A DNA stretch of 42,500 bases. Source: Symbiodinium natans (lineage: Eukaryota > Sar > Dinophyceae > Suessiales > Symbiodiniaceae). The notes under the pieces are model-generated. The model worked only from the letters and a program-made list of their open reading frames with translations, was not told the DNA's origin and did no database searches. The translations under genes and the position numbers were made by a program. The stretch covers positions 1 to 42,500 of the forward strand of contig CAJNDS010002240.1 of the NCBI GenBank assembly GCA_905221605.1. Reading direction: 5' to 3'. Shown here piece after piece: positions 26,406-37,792 of the stretch; positions within the stretch are counted from its first letter, which is position 1, and each line of letters starts with the position of its first letter.

Positions 26406-29200
26406 GTTGATGGACGAAATCCTGCATCACTTTTATTATGCAGGTCATCCCTTCCAAACCCTGAATCTTAACATTGCTGTCCTTGCAATGCTTCGAAGAT
26501 GCATGTGTGTGAATGACCGAAATCCTGCATCACCCATATGCGCGCGCAACATTGAAATTCGAGGGGCGCGGGGAGCTCGATTACCAACCGTCGCACACGT
26601 GTAACATAGGGGGTCACGCAAGATTTTGTCCATCAACAGTCTCGGACAAGATAATTTACTGACTTGTTGGCAAGAGTTGTTGCTGGAATGGCTTTTGGGA
26701 AGAATGTCGAAAGCCGACAACACATCCCAATGCCGGTCCTCGTCCCCCCATAAATCCCAAAGCCCAATCCCGAGCCCAACTACAACGACTTGTGACCAAC
26801 TTGTGACCAGGTGGCCGCAGTGGGTCACAAAGATGCGCTGCGGCCTCTGGCCGCTGAAAGAATTCGGGGGGATTTGTCGATTCGGGGTCGGGCTGCCGCT
26901 GAGGCTTAGGGCTTCTTCTGTTTTTCGATCGCAGGAGGCCTAGATGTTCTGACGAGATAAACAACATGGCGTTGAACCCACTCAGAAAGCTTGACCCGAT
27001 CCGTGGCACAGTCATGCGCATGAGAGCTTACCTCCCAAAATATGGGACTCTATACAGCGGCATGAGGTCGCTGGGGCTGCATGGCAGGTTTTATCCAGCA
27101 TGTACAGAAGTTGAAAGCAGCGACTCCGTTTATCAGATTACACACGTGAAATGCGGACGACAACGCTTCAACAGCCGGAACAGCTGTGAGATAGTTGGAA
27201 ATTAAACCGAAGACATCCTCGACAACCGAATCCTTGTAGAAAGGCTTTGAGTGTCGAGAGATAGGTGTTGTTGAAGCCGGTGAAACTCCATCAAAAGGCA
27301 CCCTCCAACTCAACTCGAATCCAGGGATCTCTTGCGACGCTCTCTTGTAAGCGCCCTATGCCCCAGGTGCAAAAAGCACGTTGGCCGGCGCAGCCACGTG
27401 GCCTTTGGAGAGCGCGAACATGGAGTGGGCAAGACGCGCCAAGGCCCACGGGGGATGGACAGGATTGCGACAGGATTGTTCATGTAGTTTCTTTTTGAGA
27501 ACGGCGGGCGTGGCAAAGAGCGATGTAGTCCTGCTTTGTGGTGCAGACATAGGTTCAGACCCCGACTGCAGCCAGAGATTAACCGAACCATACATCTCCC
27601 GAGTCTAGTGACTGCCGATTTTGAGGAAAGGAGCTCAAGTAATGGCACCAGTATTCAGCTGCAGCTTCAGCAAAGGTCTTGGCTGTCCTTGGCACTTTGT
27701 TTAGGAGCCATGGGGCGTAATTACCAGGTGCCGTTGTCTTTGCCGATCAAGTCTCTTCAAGCTCTGATTCAAAAGAACTCTTATACCATGGATGCATATG
27801 GCTGCTGTGAGAAGGCTGCCACCCCCGATTGCAGAGGGTCGGACCCCCATCATCGCAATCCCTCCTGAAACTCTGTCTGGTTGAACTGTCGCTGTCACAT
27901 TGCCACCGCGCAGTTAACCGCAGTTTGGTACTCATATTGGACCGGAAGATGTAATTCAGACGCTGCGATTTTCGGCGTTTACGATATTTCACTGACAATT
28001 CGCACATGTTTTAGCTTTCTTGGGTTTTGGGGGAAGAATCAGACGAAAAACACACAGACAATGGAACACTAGTTCCCATCAGCATACTCAACATGATTGC
28101 ATCAGGTTACTCCTAAAGGGACTACGTGACTGCCATCATTAAAGATCTCAGGCGCTTTCCCTGTGAGCCCGACATCCCTTCCGGGCATTCTTGGGTGCGA
28201 CCCTACACAGCCAGTCGCAGCTAACCTCTATAATCCCTGTATAACCACATAAATCCTAGAGTCCCCAAAAACCGAGGAGGCCAAGCCGTCGGCACTTTAG
28301 GGCAACGCAAACAGATATAGCGGGAGTGGCAGCCTCTATGCATTCCATCATAGCCAGGAGCGCGTATCATCCCCGACTCCTCACCTCTCTGCCGGTATGT
28401 GTTCTTACCCTTTGAGGCTCGCACTCGTCAAGAGACCGACTCCAGGAGGCCAACAAGACCCCGATACAGCCCGACCTCTAAAGCCTTGAAGCTCCTTTTA
28501 ACAACCCAAGTTCTCTGGGCTGTCCGAGCCTGAGCCCCGCTCACCTTAGACACGCTCAAAATGAAATCCTGAAATCCGAAGCCTTCAAACCCCAAGACCC
28601 GCAAAACCTTGCAAGCCGAAAGGAAGGTGTTAGCGGAAACAACCTGTAGCCTTGAGCCTTGACGCGAGTCCCGGCAAGTTTAAATAAAGATGTTGCCATT
28701 TATGCCAGGCGCGGCGCCGAGTCCTCGAAAATAACGTGGAGGCTCAGCCAGAGACCAGGAAAGCGAGAGTGGGGCGTGGAGGAAACACCGCGATTTGTGA
28801 TGCTGTGATGCGCTTGATGATGTTTGACTGGACATGTTTTGATTGGTCTTTTGCGCATTCCTCTCGACTCAGATGTGGATGAATGTGTGCTGCTAAATAG
28901 TGCTAAATCATGCTGCAACAGTGCTAAAATAGTGCTACAGTAATGCTTAAAATGAACTAATAGTGCTAAGTAGTGCCAAGTGTGCAAATAACGCAAGAGC
29001 CAAGGCTGGCATGCCCTGCAGAAGCACACGTGCAAGAGTTCAGGAAAATGGGGCGCGCGGCCGTGCACCCGCCGCGGTCCAACTACTTAAAGTAGCTATT
29101 TTCTTGCGACATCAAACATGATCCACTCGTCCGCGCACAAGCTGCTGCAGTTGAACTCAAGACCCGAACAAATCCGAAGAGCCATTTTGCACCTCAAGAT
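26406..29200. other. Telomere-repeat-free region, no clear gene
   Basis: A 17-18 bp direct repeat (GACGAAATCCTGCATCAC at 26413, GACCGAAATCCTGCATCAC at 26515) adjoins the microsatellite. Many 60-120-codon frames overlap on both strands between 26445 and 29068, with no clear codon bias or motif. At 28885-28980, AGTGCTA recurs about six times. I cannot support a gene here. Confidence 0.4.
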
Positions 29201-32200
29201 TTTGGACACTTGCACACAGCTCCCTTGACACCTTGCACCGAAGATCCTCCAGCTCGGGTGCCTACCATCCTTCTTCCAGCCGACACGACATGGACGCCAA
29301 ACCTGCAGGACTTGGGAACCGATGTGGCTCGGAGCTATCGAAGCACTCAGCTTACGATCGCAGCTTCCGATTCCCCAAGACCTCCACTTGATGTCCGCAG
29401 AACGACCGATGGTCGAGCTTTGTCTTCAAGAAAGGGCCTTTTGTTGAAATGCCCTCCCCCCCTCCCTCCAGCCTGCAAACCGAGAAACTTCGGAAGTTCG
29501 ACGCCGCGGCCTAGTCGCATTCAGGAGCTACGAGAAGCTCACATCATGGCGGCCTGCAACGGATCTCTTGACTTGGCCATGCCTTAGCCGCTAGGAGAGC
29601 TTTCCTCTGAAGTTCACAAGAGACAGATAGTATAGAAGGTCCATCAGCAAGGGGCTTATATAAGAGTCTCTTGGCAAGCAGGCACAAGTCACGACAAAGC
29701 GATTACATGGTCTCTGCGGTCGCGGTTGGCAAAGATCGGAACCTGTGGGCTGGAAACTTCTCTGAGCCTCCGTGCACTGCCGCCGACGCTGCAAGCATAA
29801 ATGGAAGCCGCTGGAAGCCATGCTTGCATGATGCAAGTGCCGGGCTCAGGTGAGATGAAAGGTTAAGAAGGTCCCCCTCCAAGTTCGTTTCGGTCTGACG
29901 TGAGGAGTCACTTCCCTACGGAGCCTGACCCGTCCTCCCTCCCTCCCATGTAGGCTTTATGAAATGGCCCATCCTCCCCCCAAGAATACGAACTCTCCAA
30001 CAAGTAACAAGAAAACTCAAGCACCAAGTCTCGACTCAACACGTTTTGCGGTTCCAGCAGCGCTTGGCTCTCCGCCGAAAGGCCTTCCCTGGCGAGCAGC
30101 TCCAGGAAAGATGCAAGACTTTAAGTAGACAAGTGATCTGCGCGGCTTGAGAAGTTGTGGCAGTAGTGTGCTGAATGAAGTCCAAGTACCCTTACAGTCT
30201 TAACTTCACAACAATGTCCATCTTCAAACACCATCCGGACACCCCAGTCTTGTTGCCTCCTTGCAATGTTACCCGCACTCAGAAGCGCACGGAAGATCGA
30301 CAGCGTGATGCCAGTCTGCACCTGAAGCCAAATTCAAAAACAAGGTACAAGGGAGTTGCTTCTGCTAAGCAGAATAGTCCTGGATCGTTTGGGGTTCTAG
30401 GACTCAGGGTTTGTGACGGCTTTGCATACGCCATTCATTCTTTCTTCCCACGCCCCAACACGAATGGCCTGCAGGCGGCTTTCCATGGCAATCCTGGCAG
30501 CCTGGAGGACATCAGGCCTGACATTTCAGAGCAAACCAGTCCAACCAGCCCTAGCAGCCTCTAACTTAACAACTTTCAAGCTCTGCACGTACTGACGTAC
30601 TATAGTTACGCCTGTTGAGCCGATGTTCTGAGATCGGCGACAAACCCCGCCAGGGAGTGGAACACCTGCAACAGGTCGGTAGAAAGGCCGCTGGTGAGGT
30701 GAGCTGAAGGACTATCTGCATGTAGCCGACGCATATGTGCATGTCCAGTGCGAGAACGGCTGCGCGGTCATATGGGCGCACGCCAGGACCCGAAAAGTGG
30801 TAGTATTCCGCCAGACGGAGCCGGCACTTGACCTAGCTACTTGCCATTTTCAACTGCAATTGCTCCACATCGTTCCACATATGCGCGGTGGCCTGGACCT
30901 TCGCCTCTCCGTCCACATCCAGATTAAACGGTTCGGGCCTTGGTGGATGTGATGCGGGACAATGAGCCGAGGCGTTCTGACAGCAACCTGACCCCCCCCC
31001 CCCCCAAACTGGCACAGACCTCGAGAAAGAAATATGCTCTCAAACCTTGACAGATGCAATGGAAGCTCTGACCAAACCCAGCACCTGCATCACTCAAAAC
31101 CAAAGATATATACACAAGTCTGTCAGTGCGTATCCGATTTTGGAAGCTGCAATGAAGGGCGCGCTTGCCTGAAGTGACTCACCCCGGTAGCATGCAAGAT
31201 TAGAGCTCACGCTCCTCTGAGAAAGGCCTTCCTGCTTCCTCCAGCTGTGCATGCAAAGCCCGAACGTATCAGCAGCATTGTGCCGTGAAGCCCACATGAA
31301 CCGGACTCGAAGACTGAGAAAGTTGCCGCACATGTCCTATCCCCCCTCCCCACCTCATGACACTGGCCGTTGTGCAAGGCTTTTTGTCGTTTTGTGCTTA
31401 GTTGCAGACACGACTGCGCAACAACAAGCCCAAGTGTCCAGAATTCTGCACGCCACCATATAGGTGTCACTATCGAAGAGAGCAACATGGACAAGCCATC
31501 CTCGCGCTCGTGCTAGGCCTGGACAGCATCACCATTTGGATGTCTTTCTCGAACCAGCCGTCCCTGTTGAACGGAGAGTGATACTGAGTGAATCCCCACG
31601 CATCACCCCATACCTGAAAACCGAATCGACATCATTTATTATTGACTCTTCGCGCACGACATGTAGAGAGAGCTGTTTAGTGTTGTTTAGCACAGCAGGC
31701 TGTACTCTGTGCATGGAAACTGCCAGGGTCCACCGAATTCGAGCACAGACATTCCAGAAATCTGAGAGTCTGAGAGCCCTGGCATCTCTGAGGTTAGACG
31801 TGGCCACAACCACCTTGGTTCACGCAAAGCTCGAGATGGTGGTTTTGTGGGTGCATACAGACTGAAACATGTACAGACTGAAACATGTCACCATATAGCT
31901 TCGACTTCATGCTTCGTACTGTAATATAATCAGTGCTACTACAGCACTTACTACTGGTAAGGCACGCGGCTGCAATGCTCGGCAAGTCCGCTGTGATGGG
32001 TATGTCCTCCTGTGCCTTTTTTGCATCCGGGCTTGGGCGGTCGGCCGGGGACTCCTGTGCCAAGTAGGCTATTCCTGGATCACTGAAGCAGGTGAAGATC
32101 AGCTGGCGGGATGGCGCAGTGTCAGAAGCTGATAAGCAGCTCACTCTAAACGTCCACAATGCGTTTTTCTCTTGCTCATACGAGGACAGCAGACGAAGTC

Positions 32201-32560
32201 CACGGCAAAAAAGCGCCAAGAGAGCTGCGCGTAGCCACGGGAGCGATGTGGAGCGATGCACAAACTGCAAAGATTCGAAGCAAAAGTCAGGAGCCTTGGT
32301 CGGGTCGCCGCACAGCGAGGCCCACCTCGGGTCTCCTCAAACAGGGCCACGCAGTGGGGGGTGCATTGAACTTTCGAAGAATTTAGGCAAAGTAGCTGGA
32401 CATTGAAGAGCAACGAGGCAATCTGAGACATGCTAAGTACGGGCTCAAGGATACTGGTTCAAAAGAGCACCTCCCTTGGCTAGACTGGGCAGCACAAGAC
32501 CCTGCACAACACAATCAAACGTTGGATAACGTTGGTGACCCCCGGCAAGCCCTGGAATCG
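29200..32560. other. Unique region, no clear gene
   Basis: Frame 29210..29587 (plus, 125 codons; PPARVPTILLPADTTWTPNL) is the longest plus frame, but it is Pro/Ser-rich with no known motif. Frame 31794..32270 (minus, 158 codons) is similar in quality. A run of 15 C lies at about 30991-31005. No telomere arrays. No gene called. Confidence 0.35.
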
Positions 32561-32577
32561 CTCCAGCAGCATCATCC

Positions 32578-32613
32578 CTTCTTCTTCTTCTTGTTCTTCT
32601 TCATCTCCTCCTA
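32578..32613 (+). repeat. CTT-rich microsatellite
   Basis: Imperfect TTC/CTT repeat passing into TCCTCC just before the GTTTAAAC cluster. Confidence 0.85.
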
Positions 32614-32631
32614 GGGTTGGGCGGGGGTTGT

Positions 32632-33036
32632 GTTTAAACGGTTTAAACTTTTGGGGCCCAAACGAACAATGTTTAAACAACCAGCGCCCTTGTGGCTCAG
32701 AATGTTTCAACGGTTTAACGGTTTAAACTGTCAAATATTTAAACACGCACGCTTAAACATATGGTTAAACATGAACAAAGAGTGGCTGCGAAGAGCAACC
32801 CTCCGAGAACTCATGCCCAACGTTGGGAACTGCCCTGAAGCTTAAACTCTGAGGCCTCTCCCTCAACAAACCCTCTCACACACACTTGGCAACAACTTAT
32901 TAAGCTAAGCGTGTTTAAATGCCCCTGGAGCCCCGCCAAACGTTTAAACGTTGAGCCTTGCGAACTGTTTAAACTGTTTCAACGCTCCGAAGCCCCAACT
33001 CTGTTCAAACAGTTTCAACGCCTAAAATGTTTAAAC
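32632..33036. repeat. Cluster of seven GTTTAAAC palindromes
   Basis: Exact GTTTAAAC starts at 32632, 32641, 32671, 32721, 32942, 32967 and 33029, with further near-matches such as GTTTCAAC, GGTTTAAC and GTTCAAAC. Far above chance for 405 bp. Spacing is irregular. Confidence 0.9.
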
Positions 33037-33216
33037 GTTTATCTTCAAACGTGTTTGGCCCGTCCCTGCCGCCTTCTCCTCCAGCGACTCGACTCGGGCG
33101 ACAAGCGGCTTAACCACCCAATGGCTCTCCGCTGATCTCTTGTTGTGATCAGCCAGTCTCGAATTGTGGTACTTCATGGCCAAGGAGGCGCTCGGCTTGG
33201 CCTGGCAATCTAGCAT
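33031..33216 (-). CDS. Possible coding exon, unknown protein
   Basis: Frame containing ASLAMKYHNSRLADHNKRSA then ESHWVVKPLVARVESLEEKA. The charged, helical tail and G/C-ending codons suggest coding. Borders unknown; it directly follows the next candidate on the same strand. Confidence 0.35.
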   Translation of the reverse strand: MLDCQAKPSASLAMKYHNSRLADHNKRSAESHWVVKPLVARVESLEEKAAGTGQTRLKINV

Positions 33217-33225
33217 CCCACCAAA

Positions 33226-33546
33226 TCACATCTCCCGGAAGTCATGACCAAATCTGGTGGGGGGCAGCTTTGATCGTTTCGCTGCACTAACATTTAGCAC
33301 GTCTTGATCTCCAAAGCCTTCCTGCCAGTCGAAGTCGCAGAACAAGGAGTGCAGCAACCCCACCTTGATGCCAACGAGCGCGGCCTTCATCTTCCTCTTC
33401 TCGTAAGACATTTTCTTTCGCAACTTCTCGCCTTCCTCCTCCACGAGCTGCTTGACGTTGTCCGTCGGGAGACGGGCTGCCCCGCTGTCAAGCTCGCTGA
33501 AGAACGGCACCAGTGTCTTGAAGGCTCGGTCGTGAATCGCCTCACA
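33226..33546 (-). CDS. Likely coding exon, Lys/Glu-rich protein fragment
   Basis: Open from about 33567. The likely acceptor is TTGTGAG|G near 33547/33546. It reads AIHDRAFKTLVPFFSELDSG, then KQLVEEEGEKLRKKMSYEKR and KMKAALVGIKVGLLHSLFCD, ending HDFREM before TGA at 33226. Strong G/C in third positions (for example the GTCAAGCAGCTCGTGGAGGA part). No family recognised. Same strand as the exon blocks. Confidence 0.55.
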   Translation of the reverse strand, partial: CEAIHDRAFKTLVPFFSELDSGAARLPTDNVKQLVEEEGEKLRKKMSYEKRKMKAALVGIKVGLLHSLFCDFDWQEGFGDQDVLNVSAAKRSKLPPTRFGHDFREM

Positions 33547-34129
33547 AGCAGGGGACCAACAGGAGCTTTACCGTTAGACCGACATGACCATGACTGCCCC
33601 GTATACGGTATAGCCTAGCCATCGGCACTTTGGATGTGCGCCCTAAGTTCTGTAGCATGTCTTTGTCGCGCGTGCCCGGTTGTATGTACGTGGGTGTGAG
33701 TGAGAGAGCGTGGTGTGGTGCAGCGATGATCTTGCCGGCCAAGTTGTAGCCTCAGTTGAGGGCTCATAACATGGAATGTGCGGGATAGCCCTCAAGCTCC
33801 ACACTTTCACTGAATCCTGAAACTCACAATCCAGAATCCTCAAAATCCCGAGAAGAAAACGTGAGCAAGCTAGCTCCTGAGCTCAATGCTTGGTTTCTCA
33901 GCTAAATTCCCAAAGCCCCTCAAACCCCACACGCTGGCTCCCTAGAGAATTGTGACGGTGATGGACATAGGCTTTATGGGGATCTGGGGCACCGACTCAG
34001 CGATCCCGGCCGCCCTCAGAAGCAGGGTTGGGTTGTTCTTCGACCCTTCGAAGCGTTTAACTGTCATGCAATCTCGGCCTTGTCTATTGCAAACTACCCA
34101 GCCTGGCAGGACCTTCACGTCCCTTCTAG

Positions 34130-35172
34130 CGCAGCCAACGCGGGGGCTGCAGGATATCCCTTCTCTGAGAACGGCACAAGGGGCTGTGGGGGAGTTCCTC
34201 TGGGTTGCATCAAGACGAGGCCGGACTTGGCATTCTGCACAAGCCAGCTGTCACTGTGGACTTCGCGAAGACCGCGTTTTGTGGTGAAGAAATCCGTAGA
34301 GGTCTTCAGGTATCTAGCTGCGACACCTACGCTGGGTATCACGTATGGCAAAGCAGTCTGCTGGTACAAGGGAGAGAAATCAACTCCTGCGATATTTGGG
34401 CGGAGCATAAAGGCGGTTGAGTCCTACGCTGACGCTAGCTTCGCAGCTGGTGAAAACGAGAAGAGTCACTCTGGCGCAGTGGCGGTTGGGGTGACTGCCC
34501 AGTAATGTGGGCGGCGCAACGACAGTCAACGGTGGCTTTGAGTACTGCTGAAGCTGAGTTGCGCACGTCTATAGAGAGAGCTACGATGATTCAGTCATGC
34601 TCGCCGATTATTGCTTCGCTGGTTGGAACTGGAGAAGATTCACTGCGGAAAGCGCTGTATACAGACTCCGTTTCAGCATGTTCAATTATGCAATAGCCTG
34701 CTGGATGCTGGAAGCTGGAGGACGAGGCATCTGCGTGTTGTTCTTTAGTTGACCGTGGATATATGGTGATCGCGAGCGTATGCTAGCGGACCTGCTGACA
34801 AAGTTGATGGGTGGCCAAGTGTATGCTAAACTGAAAGGCCTGTGGGGTTTACAAATGCTGGTTCAAGGGACAGACCTGAAGAAAGCGACCCTAGCTATGG
34901 TAGTTATGATGGTGGCTGCATCTCTTCAAGGTTTGGCTGTGAATCACCGCGAACAGGAACCTGCTTTTTTCTGCTCTGAGGAAGGCGTTTGCCTGACATC
35001 AAGGACGACTACGGCTATGGCTCGGGCATCATGGATTGAAACTATTCTGAACCACCTGGATCTCGGGATGTCTCTGCTGGTGATAATTTTACTCTGGGAG
35101 ATGATCCGTTTTGGATTGCAGCGACTTCGACGTTCGTTGTGGGACAAAAAGGTGGCGGTCAGCCAGAACGCT
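34130..35172 (+). pseudogene. Ty1/copia-type retrotransposon relic: end of reverse transcriptase, RNase H, C-terminal tail
   Basis: Plus-strand fragments in order: AQGAVGEFLWVAS (end of RT), a frame change, KTRPDLAFCTSQLSLW and VFRYLAATPTLGITYG, RNase H motif ESYADASFAAGENEKSHSGA, stop at 34503, frame change, QSTVALSTAEAELRTSIERA, a stop after CSIMQ, SWRTRHLRVVL in another frame with TAG, then MLADLLTKLMGGQVYAKLKG. LSTAEAE and the ADLLTK region are classical copia RNase H landmarks. At least three frameshifts and stops make it dead. Integrase, most of RT and any LTR are missing; the 3' end runs straight into telomere-like DNA. Confidence 0.85.
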
Positions 35173-36548
35173 AGGGTTTAGGGCTTTTTTGGGGTTTAGG
35201 GTTTAGAGCTTTTTGGGGTTCAGGGCTTTTTAGGGTTTAGGGCTTTTGAGGGTTTGGGGCTTTTTGGGGTTTAGGGCTTTTGGGGGTTTTGGGCTTTTTA
35301 GGGTTTAGGGCGTTTTAGGGTTTAGGGCTTTTTAGGGTTTAGGGTTTAGGGCTTTTTAGGGTTTAGGGTTTAGGGCTTTTGAGGGTTTAGGTGAGCTTTT
35401 TGGGGTTTAGGGCTTTTTAGGGTTTAGGGCGTTTTAGGGTTTAGGGCTTTTTAGGGTTTAGGGCTTTTTAGGGTGTAGGGTTTAGGGCTTTTGAGGGTTT
35501 AGGTAGGGCTTTTTAGGGTCTAGGGCTTTTTGGGGTTTAGGGCTTTTAAGGGTTTAGGGCTTTTTAGGGTTTAGGGCTTTTTAGGGTCTAGAGCTTTTTA
35601 GGGTTTAGGGTCTAGGGTTTTAGGGTTTAGGGCTTGGGCTTTTAGGGTTTAGGGTTTAGGGCTTTTTCGGGTTTAGGGCTCAGGGTTTAGGGTTTAGGGC
35701 TCAGGGTTTGGGGTTTTTAGGGTTTAGGGTTTAGGGCTTTAGGGCTTTTTAGGGTTTGGGGCTTTTTAGGGTTTAGGGCTTTTTAGGGTTTAGGGCTTTT
35801 TAGGGCTTAGGGCTTTTCAGGGCTTAGGGCTTTTTAGGGTTTAGGGCTTTTTGGGGTTTAGGGCTTAGGGCTTTTTAGGGGTTCAGGGTTTAGGGCCTTT
35901 TTAGGGTTCAGGGCTTTTTAGGGTTTAGGGCTTTTTAGGGTTTAGGGCTTTTTAGGGTTTGGGCTTTTTTGGGGTTTAGGGCTTTTCAGGGCTTAGGGCG
36001 CTTTAGGGTTTAGGGCTTTTTAGGGTTTAGGGTTTAGGGCTTTTTAGGGTTTAGGGTTTAGGGCTTTTTTAGGGTTTAGGGTTTAGGGCTCAGGGTTTGG
36101 GGTTTTTTAGGGTTTAGGGTTTAGGGCTTTAGGGCTTTTTAGGGTTTGGGGCTTTTTAGGGTTTAGGGCTTTTTAGGGTTTAGGGCGTTTTAGGGTTTAG
36201 GGCTTTTCAGGGCTTAGGGCCTTTTAGGGTTTAGGGCTTTTTTAGGGTTTAGGGCTTTTTAGGGTTTAGGGTTTAGGGCTTTTTACGGCTTAGGGTTTAG
36301 GGCGTTTTAGTTTTTAGGGCTTTTAGGGTTTAGGCCTTTTTAGAGTTTAGGGCTTTTTAGGGTTTCTTTTTAGGCTTTAGGGCTTTTGAGGGTTTAGGGA
36401 TTTTTAGGATTTAGGGCTTTTTAAGGTTTAGGGCTTTTTAGGGCTTAGGGCTATTTAGGGTTTAGGGCTTTTTAGGGCTTAGGGCTTTTTAGGGTTTAGG
36501 GCTTTTTCGGGCTTTTTAGGGTTTAGGGCTTTTTAGGGTTTCGGGCTT
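35173..36548 (+). repeat. Composite telomere-like array TTTAGGGCTTTTTAGGG
   Basis: About 1.4 kb in which TTTAGGG alternates with GCTTTTTAGGG, giving a typical 17-bp period (TTTAGGGCTTTTTAGGG) with length variants. Different from all other arrays in the window. Confidence 0.95.
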
Positions 36549-36555
36549 TTTGCAT

Positions 36556-36848
36556 CAGGAGAGGGTCGTCCTTTTGGCGCTACGCCAACGCCAAAACACA
36601 CAGAGGGTTGTCATGTTTTGGCATCACGAGCCAGGACACCGAGGGTTGTCGTTTTTGGCATCTCACGTACGACTCACCGGAAACACGCAGAGGGTCGTCG
36701 TTTTTGCGTTGCGAGGACGCGGAAACACGCAGAGGGTTGTCGTTTTTGCATCATCACGGACCAGAAACACGCACAGGGTCGTCGATTTTGCGTTGCGAAG
36801 ATGCGAAAACACGCAGAGGGTTGTCGTTTCTGCATCACAAGCCAAAAT
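36556..36848 (+). repeat. Tandem repeat with GAGGGTTGTCGTTTTTG core
   Basis: About seven imperfect units of 39-46 bp sharing AACACGCAGAGGGT(T/C)GTCG and TTTTTGC(A/G)T. Translations give repeated NTQRVVVFA or ETRRGLSFL peptides, which I recall as a common artefact in Symbiodinium gene models. I do not call it a gene. Confidence 0.85.
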
Positions 36849-36912
36849 GTCTGGAGCGCACACTCGAGGGCCGGCGGAGCGCACACTCGAGGCTTCCCCC
36901 GAACCAAAGGCG
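36849..36912 (-). repeat. Dispersed repeat R, copy 2 (inverted)
   Basis: Reverse complement matches 25735-25790 (GTGCGCTCCGCCGGCCCTCG core). It ends the 36.5 kb tandem repeat here, while copy 1 precedes the CTA microsatellite. Confidence 0.75.
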
Positions 36913-37154
36913 CTCTGAAACCTCTACCCCTAAAGCGCATAACCCCAGATTCATTCAACAACGAAGTTAAAACAACTATGCCCTCCTTAACCCTAAACCG
37001 CAAGTCCTAAGCCCTAAACCTTCAGGGGTGCCCCCTTAAAGGCAGGTCCCTAGCCTAGAAATCAGGGCTTAGGTTAGGCTTTAAGAGCTGGGGGTTTAGG
37101 GTTTAGGGTTTAGGGTTTGGGGTTCGGGGTTTAGGGTTTAGGGTTTATACCCAC

Positions 37155-37254
37155 GAATCTTCTCGAGGGCCTCCGCCGCACCATGCCGGCCCAGGACTTG
37201 GCAGGGCTGCGCTTGCCACCAGTCTTTGGTGACGAAGTCTACCTTCTGGCTGTT
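37155..37254 (-). CDS. Block C exon 15
   Basis: Acceptor ACTAAG|AAC (37255/37254), donor GATTC|GTGGGT. It reads NSQKVDFVTKDWWQAQPCQV then LGRHGAAEALEKI. Strongly coding with G/C third positions. Unknown family. Confidence 0.7.
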
Positions 37255-37337
37255 CTTAGTAGGGAATGAGGGTTTAAGGTTTAGGGTTTAGGGTTTAGGG
37301 TTTACCCTAGATAATCCCTTGAAGGGAAAAATTTGGG

Positions 37338-37431
37338 GGTTTGCGAAATTATGGGGCCCCTACTATAGGCCCCAAATAGTAGGGTTCCCTGTAATAAGGA
37401 TCCCAATAGGGTACCCCGAATTTCGGAAACC
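37338..37431. mobile_element. Inverted-repeat element, GGTTTGCGAAATT family
   Basis: Ends GGTTTGCGAAATTATGGGGC and, reversed, GGTTTCCGAAATTCGGGGTA; 94 bp. Lies in the intron between C14 and C15 together with telomere repeats. Confidence 0.65.
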
Positions 37432-37492
37432 CTAAACCCTAAACCCTAAACCCTAAACCCCCATACAGGGCCCTACTTCCCTCATTCCCTAC

Positions 37493-37562
37493 GAAGAATT
37501 AAGGGGCCCTCTGCTCTGACGGGGGTTTTCGGTTTGGGATTTATAGTGCTGTTCGGAAACTT
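37493..37562 (-). CDS. Block C exon 14
   Basis: Acceptor GTTCAG|AAG, donor CTTC|GTAGGG. It reads KFPNSTINPKPKTPVRAEGP then LIL. The frame is also open upstream (VRERVQ). Phase to C15 not resolved. Confidence 0.5.
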
Positions 37563-37644
37563 CTGAACTCTTTCACGTACCAAGGGTTTAGGGTTTAGGG
37601 TTTAGGGTTTAGGGTTTAGGGTTCAGGGTTTAGGGTTTAGGGTC

Positions 37645-37691
37645 TGAAGAGAGAGTACGTTCTGTTGTGATGGAAGCTGAATGATAAATTC
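37645..37691 (-). CDS. Block C exon 13, 47 nt
   Basis: Acceptor GTCGAG|G; reads EFIIQLPSQQNVLSL. The donor would be GA (TTCA|GACCC), next to a telomere array, so the 3' border is uncertain. Confidence 0.45.
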
Positions 37692-37792
37692 CTCGACCAA
37701 AGCCCAAAACCCTAAACCTAACCCTAAACCCGAAACCCAAATCCCTAAACCCTACACCCTAAACCCGAGACCCGAAACCCTAAACCCTAAAC

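Noticed and set aside
32578-32613. Polypyrimidine tract as a functional acceptor
   Set aside because: Simple CTT microsatellite; no coding exon follows on the plus strand.
36550-37010. Five overlapping frames of 73-130 codons at the GAGGGTTGTCG repeat
   Set aside because: All come from a 39-46-bp tandem repeat that stays open in several frames.
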